Notes: generated by a model not told the origin, from the letters alone. A DNA stretch of 64,000 nt from Prauserella isguenensis (GCF_014191605.1 NZ_JACHWU010000006.1:91918-155917), one strand, 5' to 3'; numbered from the stretch's first letter, positions 8,117 through 16,840 are shown. Translations and numbers: made by a program.

Positions 8117-9481
8117 TCAGCGCGTAGCCGGAGCCGACGCGGCGGTCTCGGCGGGCGCTCCGCAGCACCCGCCGGTCCCCTCGTCCGGCTGCTCCCCCAC
8201 ATGCCCGTCGGCCTGCTGGTCGAAGAGGCCCGAACCACCGCAGACACCGGTGTCGGGGAGGGTGAGTTCGACCCGGCGGGCGGACTCGGGGTCGCCCGCG
8301 AGTTCGGCGGCGATACTGCGGACCTGTTCGTAGCCCGTCATCGCGAGGAACGTCGGTGCCCGCCCGTAGCTCTTCATGCCCGCCAGGTACACGCCGGGCT
8401 CCGGATGGCCGAGTTCCGCCGCGCCGTGCGGGTAGACGGTGCCGCAGGAGTGCACGTTCGGGTCGATCAGCGGTGCCAGCCGCACGGGAGCCTGCAGCGT
8501 GGTGTCGAGGTCGAGCCGCACCTCGGACAACCACGACAGGTCGGGGCGGAACCCGGTGCATACCACGACCTCGTCGACATCGGACACGCGTCGTCCGTCC
8601 ACGGTGGCCAGCCGCAGCCTGCCGTGGCCATCGCGTTCGACGACGTCGGTCCGGAAGCCCGTCTCGACGGCGATGCGCCCCGCCTCGACGGCGGCCCGCG
8701 CACGGTTGCCCAGCGCGCCGCGCGCAGGCAACTGGTCGGCGGCGCCGCCACCGAAGGTGTCGCCGAACCGGCCGCGGCGCAGCAGCCACGTGATACGGGT
8801 GTCCGGCCGCTCGGCCGCGAGTTCGTCGAACACGATCAGCGCGGTCAGTGCCGAGTGACCGCTGCCCGCGACGACGACGTGCCGTCCGGCGTAGCGCTGC
8901 CGCAGCTGCAGGTCGCTCAGATCCGGCAGCTGGTGGGTGATCCGGTCGGCGGCGTCTCGTTCGCCTGCGGCAGGGAGGCCGTCGCCGCCGAGCGGGTTCG
9001 GTGTGTGCCAGGTTCCGGAGGCGTCGATCAGCGCCCGCGCCGTGATCCGCTCCTCGCCGCCGGAGGTCCGGACGTGGACGGTGAGCGGTTCCGTGTCGCG
9101 GCCCGCGTCCACCACGCGGTCTCGGCCGCGCCGTGCGACGCCGGTGACCTCGGCGCCGAAGCGCACGCGCCCACCCAGTGCCGCCGCGAGCGGCCGCAGG
9201 TAGTCGGCGGCCCACTGCGCCCCGGTCGGATACGCGTCGTCGTCCGGGCCACGCCACCCGCGGGCCTCGAGCAGTCGCCGCGCCGACGGTGCGACGACCT
9301 CGGCCCAGCGGGAGAACAGCCGCACGTGGCCCCATTCGGCCACGGCGGCGCCTGCCTGTCGCCCGCGCTCGAGGACGAGCGGCTCGGCTCCCCGGTGCAG
9401 CAGCTCCGCGGCGGCCGCCAGACCGATCGGGCCCGCCCCGACCACGACGACCGGCGCCTCGTCCTTCTCGGACACTGTCAT
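8117..9481 (-). CDS. FAD-dependent oxidoreductase with cysteine-rich tail, arsenic-cluster type
   Basis: A 454-residue flavoprotein with an N-terminal FAD fold, VVVVGAGPIGLAAAAELL, a central second fold, VVVAGSGHSALTAL, and VVCTGFRPDLSWL. The C-terminus ends in low-complexity sequence with VCGGSGLFD and GGCCGAPAE, thiol clusters that could bind arsenic or another soft metal. That role is inference; such tails are also seen in relatives near ars genes. The ATG at 9481 follows AGGAAAGGTG. The gene is divergent from the ArsR-acetyltransferase fusion across an interval with three operator-like repeats, so both are probably induced together. The substrate is unknown. Confidence 0.75.
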   Translation of the reverse strand: MTVSEKDEAPVVVVGAGPIGLAAAAELLHRGAEPLVLERGRQAGAAVAEWGHVRLFSRWAEVVAPSARRLLEARGWRGPDDDAYPTGAQWAADYLRPLAAALGGRVRFGAEVTGVARRGRDRVVDAGRDTEPLTVHVRTSGGEERITARALIDASGTWHTPNPLGGDGLPAAGERDAADRITHQLPDLSDLQLRQRYAGRHVVVAGSGHSALTALIVFDELAAERPDTRITWLLRRGRFGDTFGGGAADQLPARGALGNRARAAVEAGRIAVETGFRTDVVERDGHGRLRLATVDGRRVSDVDEVVVCTGFRPDLSWLSEVRLDLDTTLQAPVRLAPLIDPNVHSCGTVYPHGAAELGHPEPGVYLAGMKSYGRAPTFLAMTGYEQVRSIAAELAGDPESARRVELTLPDTGVCGGSGLFDQQADGHVGEQPDEGTGGCCGAPAETAASAPATR

Positions 9482-9504
9482 CACCTTTCCTCGCCCGGCA
9501 GTTT

Positions 9505-9583
9505 CATCGATGCATATCGATCGAATAGGGCCGAGAGTATCGACGACGGTCGATGAAAGCAACCATCGACGGGCATCGATACA
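9505..9583. promoter_or_regulatory. Three stacked ATCGA/TCGAT inverted repeats
   Basis: The divergent interval between the flavoprotein and the ArsR fusion holds three similar palindromes: ATCGATGCATATCGAT near 9508, TATCGACGACGGTCGATG near 9538 and CATCGACGGGCATCGAT near 9566. Their spacing of about three helical turns and their position over both promoters make them likely binding sites for the ArsR domain encoded next door. Confidence 0.65.
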
Positions 9584-9591
9584 CTGGCGGC

Positions 9592-10431
9592 ATGCCGATC
9601 GCGCTGCGCCAAGCCCAGGTCCTGCCCACCGCGGACGCGAGCACCTACGCGGAGTGGTTCTCGTGCCTCGCGGAGCCCGTACGGGTGCGGCTCCTACACG
9701 CGGTCGCCACTAGCCCGAAGGGCATCACCGTGGGGTCGCTCACCGAGCTACTCGGGACGAGCCAGTCGACGTGCTCGTTCCACGTGCGCAAACTCGCCGA
9801 CGTGGGGTTCGTCGAGACCCACAAGGAGGGCACGAGCACGGTCGTCACCATCAACGAGGCGTGCTGCAGCGGACTCCCCCACGCCGCGGACGCCGTCATG
9901 GGCGCACTGGGTCCGCGGCCCTGCTGCCCGGACGACCTTCCTGCCGACGTCACCGTGCGCGCGCTGCGCGACGAGGACTGGCCCGCGGTACGGCGGATCT
10001 ACGGCGAAGGCATCGCCTCCGGCATCGCGACGTTCGAGACGGCCGTCCCGGGCGTGGCACACCTCGACGCCACGTGGCTGCCGGATCACCGCTGGGTCGC
10101 CGAGCTCGACGGCGAGGTCGTCGGCTGGACCGCCGCGACGCCGGTGTCGTCGAGCGAATACCACGCGGGCGTGGCGGAGACGTCCGTCTACATCGGAGAG
10201 AGTCACCGCGGCCGCGGAATCGGGAAGGCGTTGCTGTACAAGCAGGTCATGGAAGCCGACGACGCCGGACTGTGGACCCTGCAGACGTCGGTCTTCACAC
10301 AGAACCGCGCGGCCGTCGCCCTGCACCACGCGGCGGGCTACCGCACCGTGGGCGTGCGCGAACGCATCGCCCGGCGCGACGGCCGGTGGCACGACACGGT
10401 TCTCCTCGAACGCCGCTCACCGGTGAACTGA
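9592..10431 (+). CDS. ArsR-type regulator fused to a GNAT acetyltransferase (ArsR-ArsN-like)
   Basis: One 279-residue protein with two domains. Residues 15-95 are an ArsR winged helix (SCLAEPVRVRLLHAV, then SQSTCSFHVRKLADVGFVE). Residues 118-275 are a GNAT N-acetyltransferase related to phosphinothricin acetyltransferase: VRALRDEDWPAVRRIYGEG, RWVAELDGEVVGW and the acetyl-CoA loop RGRGIGKALL (206-215). Cysteine pairs ACCSG (C91, C92) and PCCPDD (C111, C112) lie at the domain joint and could sense As(III). ArsN proteins of this acetyltransferase family detoxify the arsenic antibiotic arsinothricin by acetylation; whether this one does so is inference. The ATG at 9592 is used because homology starts there. 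Three palindromes lie just upstream. Confidence 0.85.
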   Translation: MPIALRQAQVLPTADASTYAEWFSCLAEPVRVRLLHAVATSPKGITVGSLTELLGTSQSTCSFHVRKLADVGFVETHKEGTSTVVTINEACCSGLPHAADAVMGALGPRPCCPDDLPADVTVRALRDEDWPAVRRIYGEGIASGIATFETAVPGVAHLDATWLPDHRWVAELDGEVVGWTAATPVSSSEYHAGVAETSVYIGESHRGRGIGKALLYKQVMEADDAGLWTLQTSVFTQNRAAVALHHAAGYRTVGVRERIARRDGRWHDTVLLERRSPVN

Positions 10432-10520
10432 GGCGAGGCGGCGGGTCGGTCCACCCCGCCCCAGGACGGTTTCCTCGGCCCCTCGCCGAGTCCGAAGTAG
10501 ACCAATGGCGCACGGCCGGA

Positions 10521-10910
10521 CTACGACCGTGGACGGGCGAGTTCGTCGAGGCGCCCACGGAGCATGCCGGCGAACTCCTCGGCGTTGCTGAGCCGGGCCC
10601 GCAGCTCGGCGCATCGCTGTTCCGCGATCGCTGCGAACTCGCGGAGCCGTCCCTCCCCGTCCGGAACCTGCTCCCCGGGAGCGGCGTCGAGGATGGCGAG
10701 CAGCTCACGCATCTCGTCGAGCTGGAACCCGAGCGGCTTCATGCGCATGATCAGCAACAGGCGGTCCACGTCCGGCTCGTTGTACAGCCGGAAGCCGCCC
10801 TGGCTGCGCGCGCTGGGTACGACGAGGCCGACCTCCTCGTAGTAACGGATGGTGCGCAGCGACAGCCCCGTGCGCTCGGCCACCTCGCCGATCTGCATGT
10901 GCTCGGCCAC
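10521..10910 (-). CDS. MerR family transcriptional regulator
   Basis: A 129-residue MerR-type regulator with the N-terminal winged helix MQIGEVAERTGLSLRTIRYY followed by EEVGLVVPSARSQGGFRLY and a C-terminal dimerisation helix. There is no conserved metal-binding cysteine pattern, only a single cysteine in QRCAEL, so it is unlikely to be a mercury or copper sensor of the classical type. The GTG at 10910 lies six bases after GAGGAAGGGG. It is divergent from a SulP anion transporter, and a MerR-like operator lies in front of that gene, so it probably activates the transporter and itself. Confidence 0.88.
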   Translation of the reverse strand: MAEHMQIGEVAERTGLSLRTIRYYEEVGLVVPSARSQGGFRLYNEPDVDRLLLIMRMKPLGFQLDEMRELLAILDAAPGEQVPDGEGRLREFAAIAEQRCAELRARLSNAEEFAGMLRGRLDELARPRS

Positions 10911-11050
10911 ACCACACCCCTTCCTCGGCCGCGTCCTCGGCCCGCCACGGCTTCGCGCCCGTATGCGACCGCGTCATCACGAGGCTACCGATGTACCGGT
11001 GCCGCTTCTCCGCGGTCACCCGCCGGGACCTGGATCACATTCCGCACAAG

Positions 11051-11075
11051 ACTTCCCTTACGTAACGGTAGAGTA
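11051..11075 (+). promoter_or_regulatory. MerR-type operator/promoter for the SulP gene
   Basis: A dyad centred on TTACGTAA at 11058-11065, extended as CCTTACGTAACGG, lies 80-100 bases upstream of the SulP start and about 150 bases from the merR start. A long-spaced promoter with a central palindrome is characteristic of MerR-activated genes. Confidence 0.5.
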
Positions 11076-11153
11076 TTCGAAGTTCGGTACGAGCCCCATC
11101 GACGCGGCTCCCTCTCGCCCTTTTCGCCGCACACCTTCTGACGAAAGACGCTG

Positions 11154-12644
11154 ATGTCACTTCCTGCTGCCCTGCGCCCGAAACTCGGCCGCCCGGCTTG
11201 GCTGTCGCCGCGCATCCTGCGCACCGAGGCACTGTCCGGACTGGTCGTCGCCCTGGCCCTGATCCCCGAAGCCGTGTCCTTCTCGATCATCGCCGGGGTC
11301 GACCCCCGCATCGGCCTGTTCGCGTCGTTCACCATGGCGGTCGCGATCGCCTTCACCGGCGGCAGGCCGGCCATGATCTCCGCCGCCACCGGCGCGATCG
11401 CGCTCGTCGTCGCACCGCTGGCGCGCGAGTACGGGGTCGAGTACCTGTTCGCGGCCGTCGTCCTGGGCGGACTGCTGCAAGTGCTGTTGGCGGGGGCCGG
11501 AGTCGCGCGGCTGATGCGGTTCCTGCCGCGCAGCGTCATGGTCGGCTTCGTCAACGCGCTGGCGATCCTCATCTTCACCGCACAGCTGCCGTATCTCGTG
11601 AACGTGCCGTGGCAGGTCTACCCGCTGCTCGCCGTCGGCCTGGCGATCATGGTCGGACTGCCCAAGCTCACCAAGGTTGTCCCGGCGCCGTTGGTGGCGA
11701 TCGTCGTGCTCACCGTCTTCACCGTGAGCGCAGGCGTCGCCGTGCCGACGGTCGGCGACCAGGGTGACCTGCCCGACAGCCTGCCGATCCTCGGTGTCCC
11801 CGCCGTGCCGTTCACCTTCGAGACGCTCACGATCATCGCGCCGTACGCCTTCGCCATGGCCCTCGTCGGGCTCATGGAGTCGCTGATGACGGCCAAGCTC
11901 GTCGACGACATCACCGACACGCACTCCGACAAGACCCGCGAGTCGTGGGGCCAGGGCATCGCCAACATCGTCACCGGCTTCTTCGGCGGCATGGGCGGCT
12001 GCGCGATGATCGGCCAGACGATGATCAACGTGAAGTCGGGAGCCCGCACCCGCGCCTCGACGTTCCTCGCGGGTCTGTTCCTGCTGATCCTCGTCGTGGC
12101 GCTCGGCCAGATCGTCGGGCTCATCCCGATGGCGGCACTGGTCGGCGTGATGATCATGGTGGCGATCGGCACGTTCGACTGGCACAGCGTCCACCCGAAG
12201 ACGCTGATGCGGATGCCGAAGAGCGAGACCACCGTCATGGTGGCGACCGTCGGCGTGACCGTCGCGACCCACAACCTCGCCATCGGCGTGGTCGTCGGCG
12301 TCCTGGTGGCGATGGTGCTGTTCGCCCGCCGGGTCGCGCACCTGGTGTCGGTGGAGAGCGTGCTCGACCCCGACGGCACGACGAGGATCTACCACGTCAC
12401 GGGGCAGCTGTTCTTCGCCTCGAGCAACGACCTGGTGTTCCAGTTCGACTACGCGGGCGATCCGTCGAACGTCGTCATCGACCTCTCCGACGCGCACGTC
12501 TGGGACGCCTCCACGGTCGCCTCGCTCGACGCCGTCACGACGAAGTACGAGGCCCGTGGCACCACCGTCACGATCACCGGCATGAACGACGACAGCGAGA
12601 AGCGGCACGCCACGCTGGCGGGCAACCTCAGCGGGGCACACTGA
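11154..12644 (+). CDS. SulP family inorganic anion transporter with STAS domain
   Basis: A 496-residue membrane transporter of the SulP (SLC26-like) family, which carries sulfate, bicarbonate or related anions. Ten or more hydrophobic segments run from residue 25 to about 400; the signatures ALALIPEAVSFSIIAGV and GFFGGMGGCAMIGQTMINVK are typical. The last 95 residues form a STAS domain with FASSNDLVFQF and VVIDLSDAHVWDASTVASLD, which may control activity. The transported ion cannot be decided from sequence. It is divergent from a MerR regulator and is followed 60 bases later by a methyltransferase-like gene. Confidence 0.9.
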   Translation: MSLPAALRPKLGRPAWLSPRILRTEALSGLVVALALIPEAVSFSIIAGVDPRIGLFASFTMAVAIAFTGGRPAMISAATGAIALVVAPLAREYGVEYLFAAVVLGGLLQVLLAGAGVARLMRFLPRSVMVGFVNALAILIFTAQLPYLVNVPWQVYPLLAVGLAIMVGLPKLTKVVPAPLVAIVVLTVFTVSAGVAVPTVGDQGDLPDSLPILGVPAVPFTFETLTIIAPYAFAMALVGLMESLMTAKLVDDITDTHSDKTRESWGQGIANIVTGFFGGMGGCAMIGQTMINVKSGARTRASTFLAGLFLLILVVALGQIVGLIPMAALVGVMIMVAIGTFDWHSVHPKTLMRMPKSETTVMVATVGVTVATHNLAIGVVVGVLVAMVLFARRVAHLVSVESVLDPDGTTRIYHVTGQLFFASSNDLVFQFDYAGDPSNVVIDLSDAHVWDASTVASLDAVTTKYEARGTTVTITGMNDDSEKRHATLAGNLSGAH

Positions 12645-12703
12645 CGGGTTCGGGCGTTCGGGCACCGAAAGCCAGAACTCGACCCGCAACCGAAGGTGAG
12701 CAC

Positions 12704-13423
12704 GTGACCATGCGCTTCAAGGAACTCGACTGGCAACAGACGCCGATCGGCGAGCTGTCGCTGCGCGTCCGCCGCGACCCCACGCTCGACCGCGATGTCC
12801 ACGAGATCAAACTCGACGACGAGTTCCTGATGTCCAGCCTGTTCACCGTGTCGGAGACCGAACTGGGCAGCCGCGCCGTCTCGAAGCTCGACGGGACGGA
12901 CCTCGACGTGGCCGTCGGCGGACTCGGACTCGGCTGCACCGCGCAGGCGGTACTGGCCGACGAGAGGGTGCGCTCCCTGATCGTGGTCGACGCCCTCGCG
13001 CCGGTGATCGACTGGCACGAACGCGGCCTGCTCCCGGCAGGTCCGCAACTCACCGCCGATCCCCGGTGCCGGTTCGTCCACGGCGACTTCTTCGCCATGG
13101 TCGCCTCCGGCCAGGGACTCGATCCGGAGGAGCCAGGCCGCCGATTCGACGCCGTCGTCGTCGACATCGACCACTCGCCGCGGCACGTGCTGGACCCGAG
13201 CCACGCCGGCTTCTACCTGCCCGACGGGCTCGCCGCCCTCCGCGCGCGGCTGTGCCCCGACGGTGTGTTCGCGCTCTGGTCCAACGACCCGCCCGACGAC
13301 GAGTTCACCGCGACGCTCGCCGGGCAGTTCACGGACGTCACCGCGGAGGTCGTCACCTTCGACAACCCCCTCCAGCGCCGCGAGGCGACCAGCACCGTCT
13401 ACCTGGCGCGCGCCCCGCGGTGA
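12704..13423 (+). CDS. Spermidine-synthase-like (SAM-dependent methyltransferase fold) protein
   Basis: A 239-residue protein with a Rossmann-like methyltransferase fold. Motif I is VGGLGLGCTAQAVL, followed by the acidic strand end SLIVVDALAPVIDW and FDAVVVDIDHSPRHVLDP, an order found in spermidine synthase relatives. The N-terminus TPIGELSLRVRRDP resembles the strand domain of that family. The typical spermidine synthase catalytic region is not clearly kept, so the substrate is unknown. GTG at 12704 is used (AAGGTGAG upstream); an ATG two codons later is equally possible. It lies 59 bases after the SulP gene and may share its transcript. Confidence 0.7.
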   Translation: MTMRFKELDWQQTPIGELSLRVRRDPTLDRDVHEIKLDDEFLMSSLFTVSETELGSRAVSKLDGTDLDVAVGGLGLGCTAQAVLADERVRSLIVVDALAPVIDWHERGLLPAGPQLTADPRCRFVHGDFFAMVASGQGLDPEEPGRRFDAVVVDIDHSPRHVLDPSHAGFYLPDGLAALRARLCPDGVFALWSNDPPDDEFTATLAGQFTDVTAEVVTFDNPLQRREATSTVYLARAPR

Positions 13424-13680
13424 GCCGTTCCTGCCACCCTCGATCGCCGTCATCCGGGAATCACCGTCACCCGCGCACCCACGGCGGCACCACTCGATAC
13501 GCCTGCACGTCGTCGACCACGAGCGGCACTGCTGGGCCGCATACGTGCTCGGGGGCCTCGACCGCTACCTCGGCGACACGCTGACCGTCCCCGCGGGCGC
13601 CGAGCTCCCGACGAGCTGACAACTCCGCAGCCCCGGCGGATCCCGTCACGCCTCCGGAACCTCGGACGGCCCGGGCACGC
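13424..13680 (+). other. Intergenic stretch with a possible coding remnant
   Basis: No intact gene is supported. One plus-strand frame ending at 13619 contains a coding-looking segment, IRLHVVDHERHCWAAYVLGG followed by a hydrophobic-acidic tail, with no start codon or ribosome site of its own. It may be a short C-terminal relic. I do not recognise the family with confidence. Confidence 0.3.
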
Positions 13681-14298
13681 TCAGGCCAGCCGCAGATCGG
13701 TGATGCAGGTCGGATCGTCGCCGCTGCGCGTCGCGATGCGCGCGGTTCCGGCCCGACCCTCGTGCTCGATCGTCAGCTTCGCCTCGATACCCCGGGGCAC
13801 CCACAGGCCGACGAAGCCGTTGTCGAAGGTCTTCCGGGTCTCGTCGACGAGTACCTCGCCGCCCGGACCGGTGAGCACGACGCGGACCGCCTCGTTGCCG
13901 AGCTCGCCCCGGCACGTGGTCAGGCTGTGGAAATGACACTCGTGGGTCTGCTGCCGGTAGGGGGCGACCGAGACATACACCTCGCCGTCGGGCATCGGCA
14001 GCTGCACCGAGCGTTCTTGTTCGTCGCTCAGGACGAGCGCGTCGGGCCGCACGGAGGCGAGCAGGCCGGACGGGCGGTCGTCGACGTGCATCCGGTCCAG
14101 CCGCTCGATGACCTCGGGGGTCTCGAGTCCGGATAGTTCGTGTTCGGCGAGCAGTCCACCGCCGGCAGCGCTGCGGGAGTCGGCCGGCGGCACGGACTCC
14201 GGACCCGGGCCGGAACAACCCACGAGTACGAGTCCGGCGATCAGGGCCGAGACGGCAGCGGTGAGCGGCTTCCGCCTCCGCGACGCGGGATGAGCCAT
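13681..14298 (-). CDS. cueP: CueP-like copper-binding lipoprotein
   Basis: A 205-residue exported lipoprotein. After a basic start and hydrophobic stretch comes a lipobox LVLVGC with the lipidated cysteine at residue 28. The mature part carries the hallmarks of the CueP family: LLASVRPDALVLSDEQ, the copper-binding segment THECHFHSLTTCRGELG with two cysteines and histidines, and FDNGFVGLWVPR. CueP proteins hold copper outside the membrane. The ATG at 14298 (MAHPASRRRK) gives a proper signal peptide; in-frame codons upstream do not. It is divergent from a CopB-type copper ATPase, and a CsoR-like operator lies between them, so copper induction is expected. Confidence 0.88.
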   Translation of the reverse strand: MAHPASRRRKPLTAAVSALIAGLVLVGCSGPGPESVPPADSRSAAGGGLLAEHELSGLETPEVIERLDRMHVDDRPSGLLASVRPDALVLSDEQERSVQLPMPDGEVYVSVAPYRQQTHECHFHSLTTCRGELGNEAVRVVLTGPGGEVLVDETRKTFDNGFVGLWVPRGIEAKLTIEHEGRAGTARIATRSGDDPTCITDLRLA

Positions 14299-14442
14299 GG
14301 CGCCATCCTCGACGAGCACCCGACCGAGGCCGCAACCGGGCCAGCAGGCAGCGCCCACCCGCCGGGCTCTCGGCCGACCATCACGATTCTCCACCGCCAC
14401 GCGCCGGTCAGCTGCGAGTCGGCACGACTACTACTGGCTTAC

Positions 14443-14457
14443 TACCCCCTAGGGGTA
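14443..14457. promoter_or_regulatory. CsoR-like copper operator
   Basis: The palindrome TACCCCCTAGGGGTA matches the known actinobacterial CsoR box, with TACCC and GGGTA arms around a short GC-rich core. TATAGGGTATAGG follows immediately and could supply the -10 box for the copB gene. No csoR gene is present in the window, so the repressor must be encoded elsewhere. Confidence 0.75.
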
Positions 14458-14585
14458 TAGGGTATAGGAGTCGCGCTGATACGAGCGCCAGGTACGGCAC
14501 AGGGGCACGACGGCCCGGGCGCGACCACTGCGGGGTCTGCGCCCTCGTACCACCCTCGATGAGGACACCGAAGGAAGTGACGGCC

Positions 14586-16769
14586 ATGAGGCACGACCCC
14601 TCGACGCGGTCGCCCGAGGCGCCGGACCACGGGCACCACCACGAGCCCGACCCACACAGGGGCCAGGGGTCCGAGGACGGAGGACACGGCGACAACACGG
14701 CCACCCAGGACGGTGATCACGCCGGTCACGGAGACCACGGCGGTCACGGAGACCACGGCGGCCACGGACACCACGGCGGCCACGGACACCACGTGAGCCA
14801 GTTCCGGCGGTTGTTCTGGGCCATGCTCGTACTGGCCGTCCCCGTGGTCGGGTTCAATGACATGTTCGCCGACCTCATCGGTTACCGGCTGCCCGACGCC
14901 GCATGGGTCTGGTGGGTATCGCCGATCCTGGGCACCGTCGTCTACTTCTGGGGCGGACGGCCCTTCCTCACCGGCGGCCTGGGTGAGATCCGCACCCGGG
15001 CGCCCGGGATGATGCTGCTCATCGCCCTGGCGATCACGGTTGCCTTCATCGCGTCCTGGGGCGCCAGCCTGCGCCTCCTCGACCACGAGCTGAACTTCTG
15101 GTGGGAGCTCGCGCTCCTGGTGGTCATCATGCTGCTGGGCCACTGGTTGGAGATGCGCTCCCTGGCCCAGACCACGTCGGCGCTCGATTCCCTCGCCGCG
15201 CTGCTGCCGGACGAGGCCGAGAAGGTCGACGGTGACCGCGTGGTGACGGTCGCTCCCGCCGAGCTGGCCGTCGGGGACGTCGTCGTCGTCCGGCCCGGAT
15301 CGTCGGTACCGGCGGACGGGACGATCGCCGACGGTTCGGCCTCGATGGACGAGTCGATGGTCACCGGCGAGTCCAGGCCCGTGCGGCGCGGGAACGGCGA
15401 CCACGTCGTCGCAGGCACCGTCGCCACCGATTCCGGAGTGCGCGTCGAGGTCACGGCGACCGGCGACGACACGGCACTGGCGGGCATCCGGAAGCTCGTC
15501 GCCGACGCGCAGGCCTCGTCGTCCCGCGCGCAGCGCATCGCCGACACCGCTGCGGCCTGGCTGTTCTGGTTCGCCCTCGGCGCGGCCGCGGTCACGGCAA
15601 CCGTCTGGTCACTGACCGGACTGCCCGACGACGCCGTCGTCCGCACGATCACCGTGCTGGTCATCGCCTGCCCCCACGCGCTGGGACTGGCGATCCCGCT
15701 GGTCGTATCCATCGCGACCGAACGTGCCGCCGGCGGCGGAGTGCTCGTCAAGGACCGGCTCGCGCTCGAATCGATGCGCACCGTCGACGCGGTGCTGTTC
15801 GACAAGACCGGCACGCTGACCAAGGGCGAGCCCGCCGTCACAGCGATCGAACCAGCAGGCGGCCGCGACGCCGGCGACGTACTGGCCCTCGCCGCCGCTG
15901 CCGAGGCCGACAGCGAGCACCCGCTCGCGAGGGCCGTGGTGAGCGCCGCCCGCACCCGGGAGCTGACCGTTCCCACGGCGTCCGACTTCTCCTCGTCGCC
16001 CGCCGTCGGGGTGCAGGCGACCGTGGACGGCGCAGTGGTCGAGGTCGGTGGCCCGCACCTGCTCGAACAGCGCGGAGCCGGGGAGATGGACGTGGCCAAC
16101 CGGTGGCGCGATGAGGGCGCGATCATCCTCCACGTCCTGTCCGACGGCGAGGTCATCGGTGCACTGCGTCTCGCCGACGAGATCAGGCCCGAATCACGCG
16201 AGGCCGTCGACGCCCTGCACGCCGCAGGCACCGCGGTCGTGATGATCACCGGCGACGCTCGGGCCGTGGCGGACACGGTCGCGGCGGAACTCGGTATCGA
16301 CCGGGTGTTCGCGGGCGTCCGGCCCGAGGACAAGGCCGCCAAGGTCGCGCAACTCCAGGAGGAGAACTACCGGGTCGCCATGGTCGGCGACGGTGTCAAC
16401 GACGCCCCCGCGCTCGCCCAGGCGGACGTGGGCATCGCCATCGGCGCAGGCACGGATGTCGCGATCGGCTCGGCGGGCGTGATCCTCGCGAGTTCCGATC
16501 CGCGGTCGGTCCTGTCGGTCGCCGAACTGTCGCGCGCGACGTTCCGGAAGATGAAGCAGAACCTGTGGTGGGCTGCCGGATACAACCTGGTGTCGGTTCC
16601 GCTCGCCGCGGGTGTGCTCGCGCCCGTCGGTTTCCTGCTGCCGATGAGTGTGGGGGCGATCCTCATGTCCGCATCCACCGTCGTCGTCGCGCTCAACGCG
16701 CAGCTGCTGCGCCGACTCGAACTCACCCCGGAGACGAGTGCCACGAGAGTTCTCGAGCGTTCGAGGTGA
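14586..16769 (+). CDS. copB: Copper-translocating P-type ATPase, CopB (CPH) type
   Basis: A 727-residue P1B ATPase in the cytoplasmic membrane. The first 70 residues are a His/Gly/Asp-rich metal-binding tail encoded by 18-bp DNA repeats. The transmembrane metal site is ACPHALG (CPH at 362-364), which marks the P1B-3 or CopB group rather than CPC-type CopA. Catalytic motifs are TGES (260-263), DKTGT with the phosphorylated aspartate (406-410), SEHPLARAV and MVGDGVNDAPALAQADVG. Eight membrane segments fit. CopB pumps export copper ions. The ATG at 14586 follows GAAGGAAG; an upstream ATG at 14559 has no such site. Control through the CsoR-like box upstream is expected. Confidence 0.93.
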   Translation: MRHDPSTRSPEAPDHGHHHEPDPHRGQGSEDGGHGDNTATQDGDHAGHGDHGGHGDHGGHGHHGGHGHHVSQFRRLFWAMLVLAVPVVGFNDMFADLIGYRLPDAAWVWWVSPILGTVVYFWGGRPFLTGGLGEIRTRAPGMMLLIALAITVAFIASWGASLRLLDHELNFWWELALLVVIMLLGHWLEMRSLAQTTSALDSLAALLPDEAEKVDGDRVVTVAPAELAVGDVVVVRPGSSVPADGTIADGSASMDESMVTGESRPVRRGNGDHVVAGTVATDSGVRVEVTATGDDTALAGIRKLVADAQASSSRAQRIADTAAAWLFWFALGAAAVTATVWSLTGLPDDAVVRTITVLVIACPHALGLAIPLVVSIATERAAGGGVLVKDRLALESMRTVDAVLFDKTGTLTKGEPAVTAIEPAGGRDAGDVLALAAAAEADSEHPLARAVVSAARTRELTVPTASDFSSSPAVGVQATVDGAVVEVGGPHLLEQRGAGEMDVANRWRDEGAIILHVLSDGEVIGALRLADEIRPESREAVDALHAAGTAVVMITGDARAVADTVAAELGIDRVFAGVRPEDKAAKVAQLQEENYRVAMVGDGVNDAPALAQADVGIAIGAGTDVAIGSAGVILASSDPRSVLSVAELSRATFRKMKQNLWWAAGYNLVSVPLAAGVLAPVGFLLPMSVGAILMSASTVVVALNAQLLRRLELTPETSATRVLERSR
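14723..14794 (+). repeat. 18-bp tandem repeat encoding the His-rich tail of CopB
   Basis: Four 18-base units starting at 14723, 14741, 14759 and 14777 encode repeated GHGDHG or GHGHHG hexapeptides. Repeat number can change by slippage without breaking the frame, so the metal-binding capacity of the tail may vary between strains. Confidence 0.85.
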
Positions 16770-16779
16770 TCCGTCGACG

Positions 16780-16805
16780 CCGCCGGTCCGGGCCCGGTCG
16801 GCGAG
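16780..16805. terminator. Possible terminator between convergent genes
   Basis: An imperfect GC-rich inverted repeat, CGCCGGTCCGGG pairing with CCCGGTCGGCG, lies 10 bases after the copB stop and before the end of the opposite-strand gene at 16841. Stem mismatches and the lack of a U-tract keep confidence low. Confidence 0.4.
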
Positions 16806-16840
16806 TGCTCTGCCGTCACGGCGTCGCATGACGCGAGCGG

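Noticed and set aside
8201..9556. 451-codon plus-strand frame
   Set aside because: It lies opposite the flavoprotein at 8117-9481, which has clear FAD motifs; its own translation has no recognisable domain.
11157..12689. 510-codon minus-strand frame
   Set aside because: Antisense of the SulP transporter. Its His/Asp/Arg-rich composition is the reverse reading of hydrophobic codons.
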